A stretch of 64,000 bases of DNA from the NCBI RefSeq assembly GCF_004795895.1, contig NZ_CP039250.1:2418001-2482000 (forward strand), read 5' to 3'. The notes beneath the pieces were generated by a model. That model ran no database searches. It had not been told where the DNA came from and was given only the letters and a program-made list of their open reading frames with translations. The position numbers were made by a program, and so were the translations under genes. Shown here in pieces: positions 44,429-54,165 of this stretch. Source of the DNA: Sphingopyxis sp. PAMC25046 (GTDB taxonomy: Bacteria > Pseudomonadota > Alphaproteobacteria > Sphingomonadales > Sphingomonadaceae). Within the stretch, counting starts at the first letter, position 1; the number at the start of each line of letters is the position of its first letter.

Positions 44429-45070
44429 ATGAAGAAAATCGCAACTTGGACGGTCCTGGCATGCGCGACCTCGCTCGCCGGATGCACCGGCGCAGCATAT
44501 AGCAATCGCAGCCTGGAATCGGTGCATCAGCCGGTGGTGCGCAACAATCTTTATCAATTCGACGTTGCAACCGCGAATGGCGAACTGCCGCCCAGCGAGC
44601 AGGGTCGACTGCAAGGCTGGCTCGACGCGATGGGCGTTCGCTACGGCGACCGTATCGCGGTCGAAGACCCCACGACATATGGAGCAACGTCGGCACAGGC
44701 GACCGTCCGTGCGATGGTCGAACGTCGCGGACTGTTGCTGAGCCGGGACGTGCCGGTGACGACGGGCGCAGTTCCGGAAGGATATCTGCGCGTCGTCGTG
44801 ACGCGCGCGTCGGCTTCGGTTCCGGGATGCCCCAACTGGGAAAGCAAGTCCTCCTTGAACCCGGCCAATGCGACCTCGTCCAATTATGGCTGCGCAATCA
44901 ACAGCAACCTCGCCACGATGGTCGCTGACCCCAACGACCTTATCAAAGGCACGCGCGACACGGGACATGATCCGCTCGCAGCGACGCGCGCGATCCAGAC
45001 CTATCGCACGAAACCCCAGACGGGTGCCGGCGAATTGGCCAAACCATCCACCAGCGGAGGCAGCCAGTGA
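44429..45070 (+). CDS. cpaD: Flp pilus assembly lipoprotein CpaD
   Basis: Outer-membrane pilotin-like lipoprotein for the secretin. The 213-residue protein has a lipobox (LAGC, Cys19), a CpaD-type domain and the conserved region with CPNWESKSSLNPANATSSNYGC, cited as CPNWESKSS. CAGGAG lies before the ATG. cpaE starts in the GTGA overlap at 45067. Confidence 0.9.
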   Translation: MKKIATWTVLACATSLAGCTGAAYSNRSLESVHQPVVRNNLYQFDVATANGELPPSEQGRLQGWLDAMGVRYGDRIAVEDPTTYGATSAQATVRAMVERRGLLLSRDVPVTTGAVPEGYLRVVVTRASASVPGCPNWESKSSLNPANATSSNYGCAINSNLATMVADPNDLIKGTRDTGHDPLAATRAIQTYRTKPQTGAGELAKPSTSGGSQ

Positions 45071-46338
45071 ACGCTCCTTTCAAATCAGCAGGGCTACGTG
45101 ATCCCTTCAACGCCTTCGTTTGCGACGACGATACGCTGGAGTTGATCCGCGCGGCGGCGGGCGACATGGGCTGGCCGATCGAAAAGTGCAACAAGGGCGG
45201 CCTGCGCAACGCGGTGCAGTCGCTGTCGGTGTCGGCGAGCCCGAATATCCTGTTCGTCGATATGTCCGAATCAGGCGACCCGATCAACGATATCAATGCG
45301 CTGGCTGAAGTCTGCGAGCCCGGGACGGTCGTTATCGCCGCCGGTCAGGTCAACGACGTGCGCCTGTATCGCGACCTTCTGTCCAGCGGCATTCAGGACT
45401 ATCTGCTGAAGCCGCTGTCGCTCGAACAGGTCCGCGAATCGCTGACCATGGCACAAGCCATGCTTTCGGCCCCCAAACACGCCGATATGCACGACGACAA
45501 GCCGCATCACATGATGGGTATCGTGGGTGTCCGGGGCGGCGTCGGCGCATCGCTTGTCGCGACGTCGCTCGCCTGGGCGATCAGCGAACAGGCGGACCGC
45601 CAGACCGCTCTGCTTGATCTCGACGTTCATTTCGGAACGGGCGCCCTCACGCTCGATCTCGAACCCGGGCGCGGCCTGATCGATGCGATCGACAATCCGA
45701 GCCGCATCGACGGCCTGTTCATCGAGCGCGCGATGGTGCGCGCGTCGGACAAGCTCAGCCTGCTTTCGGCCGAAGCGCCGATCCATCAGCCGGTGATGAC
45801 CGACGGCTCAGCCTTTTTTCAGCTCGAGGAAGAGTTGCGCAACGCGTTCGAGATGACGATCGTCGACATCCCGCGTCAGGTGGTAATCCCCTTCCCGCAC
45901 CTCGTGTCGGAAATGGGGACCATCCTGCTCGTCAGCGACGTGACGCTCGCAGCGGCGCGGGACACGATCCGGCTTCTGTCGTGGTTCAAGCAGAACGTTC
46001 CCGGCGCGCGCGTCGTGCTCGTCGCCAACAAGTTCCAGAATGCAATCGGCGAACTGTCGCGCAAGGAGTTTGAATCCTCGATCGAACGGCCGATCGACAT
46101 CGTCATCCCGTTCGACCCCAAGCTCGTCGCCCAGTCGGCGAAGCTCGGAAAATCCTATGCCGAAACCTGCAAGGGCACAAAATCGGCTCAAGTTTGGAAC
46201 AATCTGATGCGTCTCATCCTCGATGGCGCCGATGTCGATGCCGAGGATGCACCGGTCTCGGCCGCGAAAAGCAAATCCGGCGGTTCGCTGCTCGGCAAGC
46301 TCGGCTTGACCAAAAAGGGCGCGAAGCAGGCGGCGTGA
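45067..46338 (+). CDS. cpaE: Pilus localisation ATPase CpaE (MinD/ParA-like)
   Basis: Places the pilus at the cell pole. The 423-residue protein has a receiver-like N-terminal domain (with FVDMSESGDP and YLLKPLS) and a ParA-type ATPase with a deviant Walker A GVRGGVGAS and ALLDLDVHFGTG. It starts with GTG in a four-base overlap with cpaD. The downstream neighbour is tadB, not the usual cpaF. Confidence 0.92.
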   Translation: MNAPFKSAGLRDPFNAFVCDDDTLELIRAAAGDMGWPIEKCNKGGLRNAVQSLSVSASPNILFVDMSESGDPINDINALAEVCEPGTVVIAAGQVNDVRLYRDLLSSGIQDYLLKPLSLEQVRESLTMAQAMLSAPKHADMHDDKPHHMMGIVGVRGGVGASLVATSLAWAISEQADRQTALLDLDVHFGTGALTLDLEPGRGLIDAIDNPSRIDGLFIERAMVRASDKLSLLSAEAPIHQPVMTDGSAFFQLEEELRNAFEMTIVDIPRQVVIPFPHLVSEMGTILLVSDVTLAAARDTIRLLSWFKQNVPGARVVLVANKFQNAIGELSRKEFESSIERPIDIVIPFDPKLVAQSAKLGKSYAETCKGTKSAQVWNNLMRLILDGADVDAEDAPVSAAKSKSGGSLLGKLGLTKKGAKQAA

Positions 46339-46395
46339 GGACGCCATCGGCACGCCGTCGCGATCCTCTGTCATAGAAGCGGACACCAGCTGACC

Positions 46396-47364
46396 ATGAA
46401 CCTGCCAGTCATCCTTATCATCGCCGGGGCCCTCCTGGCTTTCGCCCTCCTCGCGATCCTGCTCGGCGGGCCTTCAGAGGGTAAGGCGAAGACGCGGCGA
46501 CTGGCGATGGTCAAGGATCGCCATGCCGCTTCGACCGAAGCGGTGGTCGCGGCGCAGATGCGGAAGACGATCCAGTCGGGCCGCAATGGCGATTCATCGC
46601 TGACCAACCTGTTGCCGCGCCGCGAAGAGCTTGAGAAGCGGATTCGCCGAACCGGCAAGAACTGGACGCTGACGCAATATATGTTCGCGTCGATGATAAT
46701 ATTCGTCGTCGCGACCGGCGCGATGCTTATCGTGCGCGCGCCCATCCTGATGGCCGGCCTGGTCGGGTTGCTGCTCAGCCTTGGACTGCCCTATCTCGTC
46801 GTCGGTATGACGATCAAAAGGCGCGTGGCCGCCTTCAACAGCCGCTTTCCCGACGCGATCGACCTGCTTGTCCGCGGTCTCAAGTCGGGCTTGCCGGTCA
46901 CCGAGACCTTTCAGGTGGTGAGCCAGGAGCTTCCCGGGCCCGTCGGCGAAGAGTTCAAGGGCGTTGTCGAGCGCATCCGCATCGGCAATACGATGGAAGC
47001 TGCGCTACAGGAATCGGCAGAGATGCTCGGCACTCCCGAGTTTCAATTCTTCTGTATCACGATCCAGATTCAACGCGAAACCGGCGGCAATCTGGCCGAA
47101 ACGCTGGCCAACCTGTCCGACGTCCTCCGCAAGCGCGCCCAGATGAAGCTCAAGATCCGCGCAATGTCGTCCGAAGCCAAGGCGTCCGCTTACATCGTCG
47201 GCGCGCTGCCCTTCTTCGTGTTCGGCGTCGTCTGGACAGTAAACCCTGGCTACCTTGAAGGCTTTTTCGTCGAGGAACGCCTTATCATTGCTGGCATCGG
47301 CGGCCTGATCTGGATGAGCATCGGTGCCGGCATCATGGCCAAGATGGTCAATTTCGAAATCTAA
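46396..47364 (+). CDS. tadB: Tad pilus inner-membrane protein TadB
   Basis: GspF-like inner-membrane platform for pilus assembly. The 322-residue protein has two N-terminal helices, a T2SSF domain with FPDAIDLLVRGLKSGLPVTE and QIQRETGGNLAE, and two C-terminal helices. It lies 57 bases after cpaE with no cpaF between them. Confidence 0.93.
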   Translation: MNLPVILIIAGALLAFALLAILLGGPSEGKAKTRRLAMVKDRHAASTEAVVAAQMRKTIQSGRNGDSSLTNLLPRREELEKRIRRTGKNWTLTQYMFASMIIFVVATGAMLIVRAPILMAGLVGLLLSLGLPYLVVGMTIKRRVAAFNSRFPDAIDLLVRGLKSGLPVTETFQVVSQELPGPVGEEFKGVVERIRIGNTMEAALQESAEMLGTPEFQFFCITIQIQRETGGNLAETLANLSDVLRKRAQMKLKIRAMSSEAKASAYIVGALPFFVFGVVWTVNPGYLEGFFVEERLIIAGIGGLIWMSIGAGIMAKMVNFEI

Positions 47365-47378
47365 AGGAGGCAGAAACA

Positions 47379-48425
47379 GTGAACAGCAGCCTCCTTCTCT
47401 CGTCCGCATTCACAGGCGCGCAAAGCGGTCCGACCCTGCTCGGCATCGACGTCGTATGGGCCGGCACCATGTTGGCGGCGGTCGGCGTCTTCGCCGTGTT
47501 GTTTGCGATCTACAACGCGCTGACCGTGCGCAACCCGATGACGAAACGCGTCAAGGCGCTCAACGATCGCCGCGAACAACTGAAGGCCGGCATCACGGCC
47601 TCGACGGCGAAGCGCCGCGCCCGGCTGGTCCGCAAGAACCAGACCGCCGACAAGATGCGCACTTTTCTTGGCAAACTCCAGGTCCTGCAGGATGGCCAGA
47701 TCAAGGAAGTCCAGCAGAAGCTCGCGCAGGCCGGTATCCGGTCAAAGGATCTCGCCGTCGCGGTGATCTTCGGCCGCATGGTGTTGCCGATCCTGTTTGG
47801 GGGCCTTGCGCTTTTTCTGATCTATGGGGTCGATATGTGGCCCGACCTGACTTCGTTCAAACGCTCGGCCTATACGATGGGTGCGTTGATCCTCGGCTAC
47901 AAGGCACCGGACCTCTTCGTCGACAATATGCGCCAAAAGCGTACCGACGCGATCCGCAAGGGCCTCCCCGACGCGCTCGATCTTCTCGTCATCTGCGCCG
48001 AAGCGGGCCTTACGGTCGACTCCGCCTTCGCTCGTGTGTCGAAGGAACTGGGCCGCGCCTATCCCGAACTGGGCGAAGAATTCGCCCTGACGTCGATCGA
48101 GCTCGGCTTTCTGACCGAGCGCCGGCAGGCGTTCGAGAATTTCGCCTATCGTGTGAATCTGGAATCGGTGAAGGGCGTGGTCACGACGATGATCCAGACC
48201 GAAAAATACGGCACGCCGCTAGCGTCTGCACTTCGCGTCCTGTCGGCCGAATTCCGCAACGAGCGCATGATGCGCGCCGAGGAAAAGGCTGCACGCCTGC
48301 CCGCGATCATGACGGTGCCGCTGATCCTGTTCATCCTGCCGGTGCTGTTCATCGTCATTTTGGGCCCGGCGGCCTGTTCGCTGAGCGACGCGATGTCGGG
48401 CGGCAGCTTCGGCGGCAAGGGCTGA
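47379..48425 (+). CDS. tadC: Tad pilus inner-membrane protein TadC
   Basis: Second GspF-type platform protein, interacting with TadB and the assembly ATPase. The 348-residue protein starts at GTG behind AAGGAGG. It has an N-terminal helix, a GspF domain with LPDALDLLVICAEAGLTVDSAF and QTEKYGTPLASAL, and C-terminal helices. It is the last gene of the operon and is followed by a terminator. Confidence 0.93.
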   Translation: MNSSLLLSSAFTGAQSGPTLLGIDVVWAGTMLAAVGVFAVLFAIYNALTVRNPMTKRVKALNDRREQLKAGITASTAKRRARLVRKNQTADKMRTFLGKLQVLQDGQIKEVQQKLAQAGIRSKDLAVAVIFGRMVLPILFGGLALFLIYGVDMWPDLTSFKRSAYTMGALILGYKAPDLFVDNMRQKRTDAIRKGLPDALDLLVICAEAGLTVDSAFARVSKELGRAYPELGEEFALTSIELGFLTERRQAFENFAYRVNLESVKGVVTTMIQTEKYGTPLASALRVLSAEFRNERMMRAEEKAARLPAIMTVPLILFILPVLFIVILGPAACSLSDAMSGGSFGGKG

Positions 48426-48453
48426 CCACAGCTCCAGCGCCGGTTAAAGAAAG

Positions 48454-48482
48454 GAGGGCGGAGGCGACTTCCGCCCTCTTTT
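48454..48482 (+). terminator. Intrinsic terminator of the Tad operon
   Basis: GAGGGCGGA (48454-48462) pairs perfectly with TCCGCCCTC (48470-48478), loop of seven, then TTTT. It lies 30 bases after tadC and before the convergent FAH gene. Confidence 0.88.
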
Positions 48483-48485
48483 CCA

Positions 48486-49487
48486 TCAGGCCACGCTTTG
48501 TTCGATCGCGCCGAAAATGCTGTGATGACGGTCATCGTCCATCCAGATGCGAACCGTATCGCCCTTTTTCATGAACGAGGTCTTGGGCTCGCCCAGCCGG
48601 ATCGTTTCGACCGTCCGCACTTCGGCAAGGCAGCTATAACCCTGCCCGCCTTCGCTGATCGGCTTGCCCGGGCCGCCGTCGGCATCGCGGTTCGACACCG
48701 TGCCCGACCCGATTATCGTGCCCGCGCCCAAATCGCGCGTCTTCGCGGCGTGCGCGATCAGTGCGCCGAAATCGAAGGTCATATCGACCCCGGCATCGGC
48801 GCGGCCCAGCGGCTCGCCGTTGAGGTCGACCGACAGCGTCCCGTGCAGCTTGCCGTTCTGCCAGCGATCGCCAAGCGCCTCGGGCGTCACGAACACCGGC
48901 GACATTGCGCTCGACGGTTTCGACTGAAAAAAGCCGAAACCCTTGGCGAGTTCGGCGGGGATAAGCCCACGGAGCGACACGTCGTTTGTCAGGCCGACGA
49001 GAAGGATTTTCTCGCGCGCCGCGGCGGCATCGATGCCGGCGGGAACGTCGCCCGTCACCACGACGACCTCGGCCTCCATGTCGCAGCCCCATGCAGGATC
49101 GCCGAGCGGAATCGGATCGCGAGGGGCCAGAAAGGCGTCACTGCCGCCCTGATACATCAGCGGGTCGTGCCAGAAGCTGTCAGGCATTTCGGCACCGCGC
49201 GCCTGTCGGACGAGCGCGACATGGTTCACATAGGCACTGCCGTCGGCCCATTGGTACGCACGCGGCAGCGGCGACGCCGCATCGCGTTCGTGAAACCGCT
49301 CCTTCGGTATCGCATCGTGGTTCAGGTCTTCGGCGAGCGCGGCGAGGCGCGGCGCAGCATAGGCCCAATTGTCGAGTGCGGCCTGCATTGTCCCGGCGAT
49401 CTGGCCGGCGTCGGCATACCAGGCGAGATCGTCCGAAACGACGACCAGGCGGCCGTCGCGACCCTTTTTGAGCGATGCTAGTTTCAC
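48486..49487 (-). CDS. Fumarylacetoacetate-hydrolase family protein
   Basis: A 333-residue member of the FAH family, which hydrolyses beta-diketones or related acids in aromatic amino acid or aromatic catabolism. It has the N-terminal FAH_N_2-type region and the catalytic core with DMEAEVVVVTGDVP and LIPAELAKGFGFFQSKPSS. GTG at 49487 is decided by GGGAG 6 bases upstream and by the MKLASLKKGRDGRLVVVS start. The particular substrate is not indicated by neighbours. Confidence 0.85.
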   Translation of the reverse strand: MKLASLKKGRDGRLVVVSDDLAWYADAGQIAGTMQAALDNWAYAAPRLAALAEDLNHDAIPKERFHERDAASPLPRAYQWADGSAYVNHVALVRQARGAEMPDSFWHDPLMYQGGSDAFLAPRDPIPLGDPAWGCDMEAEVVVVTGDVPAGIDAAAAREKILLVGLTNDVSLRGLIPAELAKGFGFFQSKPSSAMSPVFVTPEALGDRWQNGKLHGTLSVDLNGEPLGRADAGVDMTFDFGALIAHAAKTRDLGAGTIIGSGTVSNRDADGGPGKPISEGGQGYSCLAEVRTVETIRLGEPKTSFMKKGDTVRIWMDDDRHHSIFGAIEQSVA

Positions 49488-49546
49488 GAAAACTCCCTTG
49501 TCTGACGATACGGCTGAAACCGTCATCGCCTGTCGGGAAGCGATAA

Positions 49547-49960
49547 TCAGCGCGACGTCGTGATCGATGCGAAACAGGTAAAGCCGCTCTGCCCCGCCTG
49601 CAAGCGCCGGATATATTGCAGATAGGCCTGCGACTGATTGTAGGTCGTTCCGGGCAGCGTCTGGCCGCGGAAGGCGCGTTTCACTTCCTCGCCCGTAAAC
49701 GGCCTCGGTGCTCCCGGAAACGCACCTTTCGTCCCCGGAGGCACCAGCTTTCCCGCGCGATCGATATATTGGCCCGCCCCCGTCGTTCCGGGCACCGGAA
49801 TCTCGCAGTTCATCACCGATACGGCGGTCTGCGCAAAGGCGGGCCGGATCGTCAGCGCAGCCGACACGCCGGCGGCGCCAAGCGCCAGCATCTTGCGGCG
49901 CGATGGGACGGCTTCGCCATCCATTTCGGGCAGACCGGCGGGGATGTCGCTGTTTTCCAT
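49547..49960 (-). CDS. Hypothetical exported protein with twin-arginine signal
   Basis: A 137-residue product with a likely Tat signal (SRRKMLALGAAGVSAAL, residues 20-36), which carries it through TatABC to the periplasm. The mature region is about 90 residues, has two cysteines, and no recognised domain. The start at 49960 is 149 bases upstream of the phoR gene on the opposite strand. Function unknown. Confidence 0.72.
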   Translation of the reverse strand: MENSDIPAGLPEMDGEAVPSRRKMLALGAAGVSAALTIRPAFAQTAVSVMNCEIPVPGTTGAGQYIDRAGKLVPPGTKGAFPGAPRPFTGEEVKRAFRGQTLPGTTYNQSQAYLQYIRRLQAGQSGFTCFASITTSR

Positions 49961-50108
49961 GGTCGGCGCATAACGCAATGAGGCGCCTAGGAAAAGCAAA
50001 AGCCCGCCGCAGCCTTCTGGCTTCCCGCTTTGGCACATGCTGTCAAAAAGCGTTAACAGCCCAAAGCCGCTTGCGCTGATCCCCTGCTTCGTGCGACGCG
50101 GGCGGCGC

Positions 50109-51332
50109 ATGTTCGATCGTCTGTCCAGCCTCGTCATTGCCCTGACGCTGGTCGTCATCGCGGCGATCTTTGCCGCGCTGACGGGGGGCGACCCGCTGTC
50201 GATTGCGATGATGGCGATCGCGGGCTTCGCGGCCGCAGGCATCGTCTACAGCGCCCTCCCCGCTTCGCTTTCCGAAGTGCCGGGTGCGACGCCGGCGCCC
50301 GAAGCGACGCCGGTCTCGCTTCTTCGCCATCCCGATTTCGCACGCTGGGTCGACCAGGAAAAGGACCCGCTTCTGGGCGTTTCCGACAACATCGTCGCGA
50401 TCGCCAACGACGCGGCGATCCGCCTGCTCGGGCGCCATATCGTCGGCGCCGACATACGCACCGCGATCCGCCATCCGGCGGCCACCGAGTGGTTGTCGCG
50501 CATCAATAGCGACGGCCCGCTCGAAACGGTCAATCTTGTCGATTTCCCTCGCCCCGGCCAGCGCTGGACGATGCGCGTCGCCGCGCTATCGGGCGGACAG
50601 CGCATCGTCATGCTGTCGGATCATTCGGCGATCGACGCCGCCGACCGCATGCGATCCGATTTCGTCGCCAATGCGAGCCACGAACTGCGCACGCCCCTCG
50701 CCGCGATCCTCGGCTATGTCGAGACGCTGCAGGACATGAACGGCGAGGCCGACGCACCGACGCGCAGCCGCTTCCTGTCGATTATCCACCGCGAGGCAGG
50801 GCGGATGCAACAGCTCGTCATCGACCTGCTTTCGATCTCGCGCGTCGAGGCCGACCGCTTTCGCCGCCCGACGACGCCGATCGACCTCGCGGCGATCGTC
50901 CAGACGTCGGTCGCGCAGCTTCGCGATAGCGAACAACCGCGCGCGAAGGACATCGTTGTGATGCTTGGCGAGGCGCCACAGCCGATGCTCGGCGACGGCG
51001 CGCAACTGGGGCAGCTCGCACACAATATCATCTCGAACGCGATGAAATATGGCCATCCGGGAACCCCGGTCACTGTGGAGCTGGCGCGCGAAGGAAGCCG
51101 CGTGCGGCTGTCGGTCAGCGACGAAGGCGACGGCATCGCGCCCGATCATCTGCCGCGCCTGACCGAACGTTTCTATCGCGTCGACGAGGCGCGCAGCCGC
51201 TCGGTCGGCGGTACCGGCCTCGGCCTCGCGATCGTCAAGCATATCAGCGAGCGCCACCAGGGCCAGCTCGACATAGAGAGCGAGCTTGGCAAGGGAACGA
51301 CGGTGTCGGTGACCTTCCCGCTCGCCGCCTAG
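50109..51332 (+). CDS. phoR: PhoR-type phosphate sensor histidine kinase
   Basis: Membrane-anchored kinase of the phosphate two-component system. The 407-residue protein has two N-terminal membrane helices (about residues 7-25 and 33-50), a PAS-like domain, H-box NASHELRTPLAAI with His191, and HATPase boxes NIISNAMKYG, DEGDGI and GGTGLGLAIVKH. Its response regulator phoB is not adjacent. Because PhoB/pst genes are absent here, the phosphate role is inferred from homology. The end overlaps the convergent aminotransferase by four bases. Confidence 0.82.
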   Translation: MFDRLSSLVIALTLVVIAAIFAALTGGDPLSIAMMAIAGFAAAGIVYSALPASLSEVPGATPAPEATPVSLLRHPDFARWVDQEKDPLLGVSDNIVAIANDAAIRLLGRHIVGADIRTAIRHPAATEWLSRINSDGPLETVNLVDFPRPGQRWTMRVAALSGGQRIVMLSDHSAIDAADRMRSDFVANASHELRTPLAAILGYVETLQDMNGEADAPTRSRFLSIIHREAGRMQQLVIDLLSISRVEADRFRRPTTPIDLAAIVQTSVAQLRDSEQPRAKDIVVMLGEAPQPMLGDGAQLGQLAHNIISNAMKYGHPGTPVTVELAREGSRVRLSVSDEGDGIAPDHLPRLTERFYRVDEARSRSVGGTGLGLAIVKHISERHQGQLDIESELGKGTTVSVTFPLAA

Positions 51333-52654
51333 TCGATCGCACCCAGCAGATCGGCGATCCGTCCGAACATCTCGTCGATCTGCGACTTTTCGACGATCAG
51401 CGGCGGCGACAGCGCGATGATGTCGCCTGTCGCGCGGACGAGCAGCCCATTGTCGAAGCAGGCGTGGAACAGTTCCATCGCTCGCGCGGTCGGCGCCCCC
51501 GGGCGCGGTTCGAGTTCAATCCCCGCGACGAGCCCGATCGTGCGGATGTCGACGACATGACGCCGCCCTTTCAGGCTATGCGCCGCATCCTCCCAATAGG
51601 CGGCGAGCTGGCCCGCCCGGTCGAACAGGCCATCGCGCGCATAAAGGTCGAGCGTCGCCAGCCCCGCCGCGCTCGCCAGCGGATGCCCCGAATAGGTATA
51701 TCCATGAAACAGCTCGATCCCGCCCGGCACGCTGTCGATCACCGCATCGTGCAATTCGCGCTTCACGGCGACTGCCCCCATCGGCACCGCCGCGTTGGTG
51801 AGACCCTTTGCCATGGTGATGATATCGGGGGTCACGCCCCAGCTTCCGGACGCCGTCGCGCTGCCGACGCGCCCGAAGGCGGTGATCACCTCGTCGAAGA
51901 TCAGGATGATGCCGTGCCGGTCGCAAATCTCGCGCAGGCGCTGGAGATAGCCGACGGGTGGCACAAGCACGCCGGTCGATCCCGCCATCGGTTCGACGAT
52001 CACCGCCGCGATCGTTTCGGCGCCATGCAGGTCGACGAGCCGCTGGAGATCATCGGCGAGTTCGGCGCCATGCTGCGGGAATCCCCGGGAAAAGGCGTTG
52101 CGTTCTATATCGTGCGTATGCCGCAGATGGTCGACCCCGGGCAACCCGCAGCCGAACGCGCGGCGGTTGTTGACTAGTCCGCCGACGCTGATCCCGCCAA
52201 AACCGGTGCCGTGATAGCCGCGCTCGCGCCCGATCAGCCGCGTCCGCGTCCCCTCGCCCTTCGCACGCTGGATATTGAGCGCGATCTTGAGCGCGGTATC
52301 GACCGACTCGGAGCCGCTATTCGTAAAGAATATCCGATCCAGCCCCCCGGGCATCAGCTCGGCAAGCCGCTGCGCCAGTTCGAACGGCAGCGGATGGCCG
52401 AGCTGAAACGTCGGTGCGAAATCGAGCGTCGCGGCCGCCTTGGCGATCGCCTCGCTGATCTCGGGGCGACAATGGCCAGCGTTGCTACACCACAGACCCG
52501 ACGTCCCGTCGAGGATTTCGTGCCCGTCGCTCGACCGATAGAACATGCCGCTCGCCGAAACGAGCTGGCGCGGCTGGCGCTTGAAGGCCCGGTTCGCGGT
52601 AAAGGGCATCCAGAAGGCGGCCAGCTGGTCGTTGTCACCTCGCATCGCGAACAT
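51329..52654 (-). CDS. Class III omega-aminotransferase
   Basis: PLP-dependent omega-amino-acid/amine transaminase, with pyruvate as likely acceptor. The 441-residue protein has the PLP-binding Lys in TMAKGLTNAAVPMGA, LIFDEVITAFGR with the PLP-anchoring Asp, and FHGYTYSGHPLASAAG. It resembles beta-alanine-pyruvate aminotransferases. Close to the polyamine genes it could use putrescine or GABA, but this is inference. It is convergent with phoR and divergent from the glutamine-synthetase-like gene. Confidence 0.82.
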   Translation of the reverse strand: MFAMRGDNDQLAAFWMPFTANRAFKRQPRQLVSASGMFYRSSDGHEILDGTSGLWCSNAGHCRPEISEAIAKAAATLDFAPTFQLGHPLPFELAQRLAELMPGGLDRIFFTNSGSESVDTALKIALNIQRAKGEGTRTRLIGRERGYHGTGFGGISVGGLVNNRRAFGCGLPGVDHLRHTHDIERNAFSRGFPQHGAELADDLQRLVDLHGAETIAAVIVEPMAGSTGVLVPPVGYLQRLREICDRHGIILIFDEVITAFGRVGSATASGSWGVTPDIITMAKGLTNAAVPMGAVAVKRELHDAVIDSVPGGIELFHGYTYSGHPLASAAGLATLDLYARDGLFDRAGQLAAYWEDAAHSLKGRRHVVDIRTIGLVAGIELEPRPGAPTARAMELFHACFDNGLLVRATGDIIALSPPLIVEKSQIDEMFGRIADLLGAID

Positions 52655-52794
52655 CTCCTGATCTTGTCATGCCCAATCTGGCGGGCGCGCGCACGGCTGG
52701 CAACGTCAAAACCGGCCCCTCTGGCGCTTGAGCCAACTTCAGGATAGGCTTGTCTTCCACAAGCGGGCCGGCTCCTCGGCCCAATCGGGGGCGC

Positions 52795-54141
52795 ATGTCA
52801 GTCAATCTGGAACAATGGATCAGCGACCATAATATCGACGAAGTCGAATGTATCGTCCCCGATATCAACGGGGTTCAGCGCGGCAAGGTGTTGCCGGCCA
52901 AGAAGTTCCTCTCGTCAGTCAAGGACAAGTCGCTGCGCATCCCGGGCAGCGTCTTCATCTGCACGATCGACGGCCATTATCCCGAAGACATCGACGACAT
53001 CTGGGACAAGGATCCCGACAAGGTCCTGATCGCCGACCCCGACACGATCTGCGTCGCGCCCGGTTTCACCTCGCCGACCGCCTTCGTGATCGCCGACGCG
53101 TTCAACCGTGACGGCACCGAAGTCGACATCGCGCCGCGCACGATCCTCAAGAAAGTGCTCGGCCTCTACGAAGAAAAGGGCTGGAAACCGATCATCGCGC
53201 CCGAAGTCGAATTTTACCTCGTCTCGCAGAACACCGACCCCGATTTTCCGCTGACCCCGCCGACGGGCCAGTCGGGTCGCAGCGAGAACGCCAGCCAGCC
53301 CTACGGGCTCGAGGCGATGAACGAATATGAAGATATCATCGATCATATCTATGACGATTGCGAGCTGATGGGGCTCGATATCGACACGATGATCCACGAA
53401 ATGGGTGCCGCGCAGCTCGAGGTGAATTTCATCCACGGCGATCCGCTGCGCCTTGCCGACGAGGTGTTCCTGTTCAAGCGGGTCGTGCGCAACGTCGCGA
53501 AGCAGCATAATGTCTATGCGACCTTCATGGCGAACCCGATGGCGGGCCAGCCGGGAAGCGCGATGCACGTCCACCAGTCGATTGTCGATGCCGAGACCGG
53601 GCGCAACCTGTTCGCCACCGCCAACGGTCGCGACAGCGCGGCGTTCCGCAGCTATATCGCCGGCCTCATCCGCTTCATGCCGCAAATCTCGCCGATGTGG
53701 GCGCCCAATGTGAACAGTTTCCGCCGCATGCGTCCCGACAGCGCCGCCCCGATCAACGTCCAGTGGGGCGAAGATAACCGGAGCTGCGGCTTCCGCGTGC
53801 CCATCGCCGACAAGCACAACCGCCGCGTCGAAAACCGCCTGCCCGGCGCCGACAGCAATCCTTATCTGGCAATCGCGGCGTCGCTCGTGTGCGGCTATAT
53901 CGGCATGGTCGACCGCATGGTCCCACCCAAGCCGATCAGCGGAAGCGCGTACAACCGCGCGCGCACGCTGCCGCGCACGCTCGAGGCAGCGCTCGACCGC
54001 TTCGCCTCGTGCAAGAAGGTCCGCAACCTGCTCGGCGACGATTTCTTTGAAATCTTTTTCGCGGTGAAGGATTATGAGCTGTTCAACTATCAGTCGGTGG
54101 TTTCGAGCTGGGAACGCGAACATCTGTTGATGCGGGTTTAG
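52795..54141 (+). CDS. Glutamine-synthetase-like gamma-glutamylpolyamine synthetase (PuuA type), copy 1
   Basis: ATP-dependent ligase that joins glutamate to putrescine (or another amine). The 448-residue protein has GS-family metal ligands in APEVEFYLV and GAAQLEVNF, nucleotide/glutamate contacts in MANPMAGQPGSAMHVHQS, and the ENRLPGADSNPYLAIAASL region. The catalytic core is complete. It is divergent from the aminotransferase, and PuuB-like and a second GS-like gene follow, so it is placed in the Puu route. Confidence 0.87.
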   Translation: MSVNLEQWISDHNIDEVECIVPDINGVQRGKVLPAKKFLSSVKDKSLRIPGSVFICTIDGHYPEDIDDIWDKDPDKVLIADPDTICVAPGFTSPTAFVIADAFNRDGTEVDIAPRTILKKVLGLYEEKGWKPIIAPEVEFYLVSQNTDPDFPLTPPTGQSGRSENASQPYGLEAMNEYEDIIDHIYDDCELMGLDIDTMIHEMGAAQLEVNFIHGDPLRLADEVFLFKRVVRNVAKQHNVYATFMANPMAGQPGSAMHVHQSIVDAETGRNLFATANGRDSAAFRSYIAGLIRFMPQISPMWAPNVNSFRRMRPDSAAPINVQWGEDNRSCGFRVPIADKHNRRVENRLPGADSNPYLAIAASLVCGYIGMVDRMVPPKPISGSAYNRARTLPRTLEAALDRFASCKKVRNLLGDDFFEIFFAVKDYELFNYQSVVSSWEREHLLMRV

Positions 54142-54165
54142 CAGCTTGCCAAAACCGCCCCTTCC

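Noticed and set aside
46339..46395. Remnant of cpaF between cpaE and tadB
   Set aside because: Only 57 bases with no coding similarity.
48486..50036. 516-residue frame covering the FAH gene and beyond
   Set aside because: The FAH-family start with GGGAG is at 49487; the extension runs out of frame through another gene (49547-49960).
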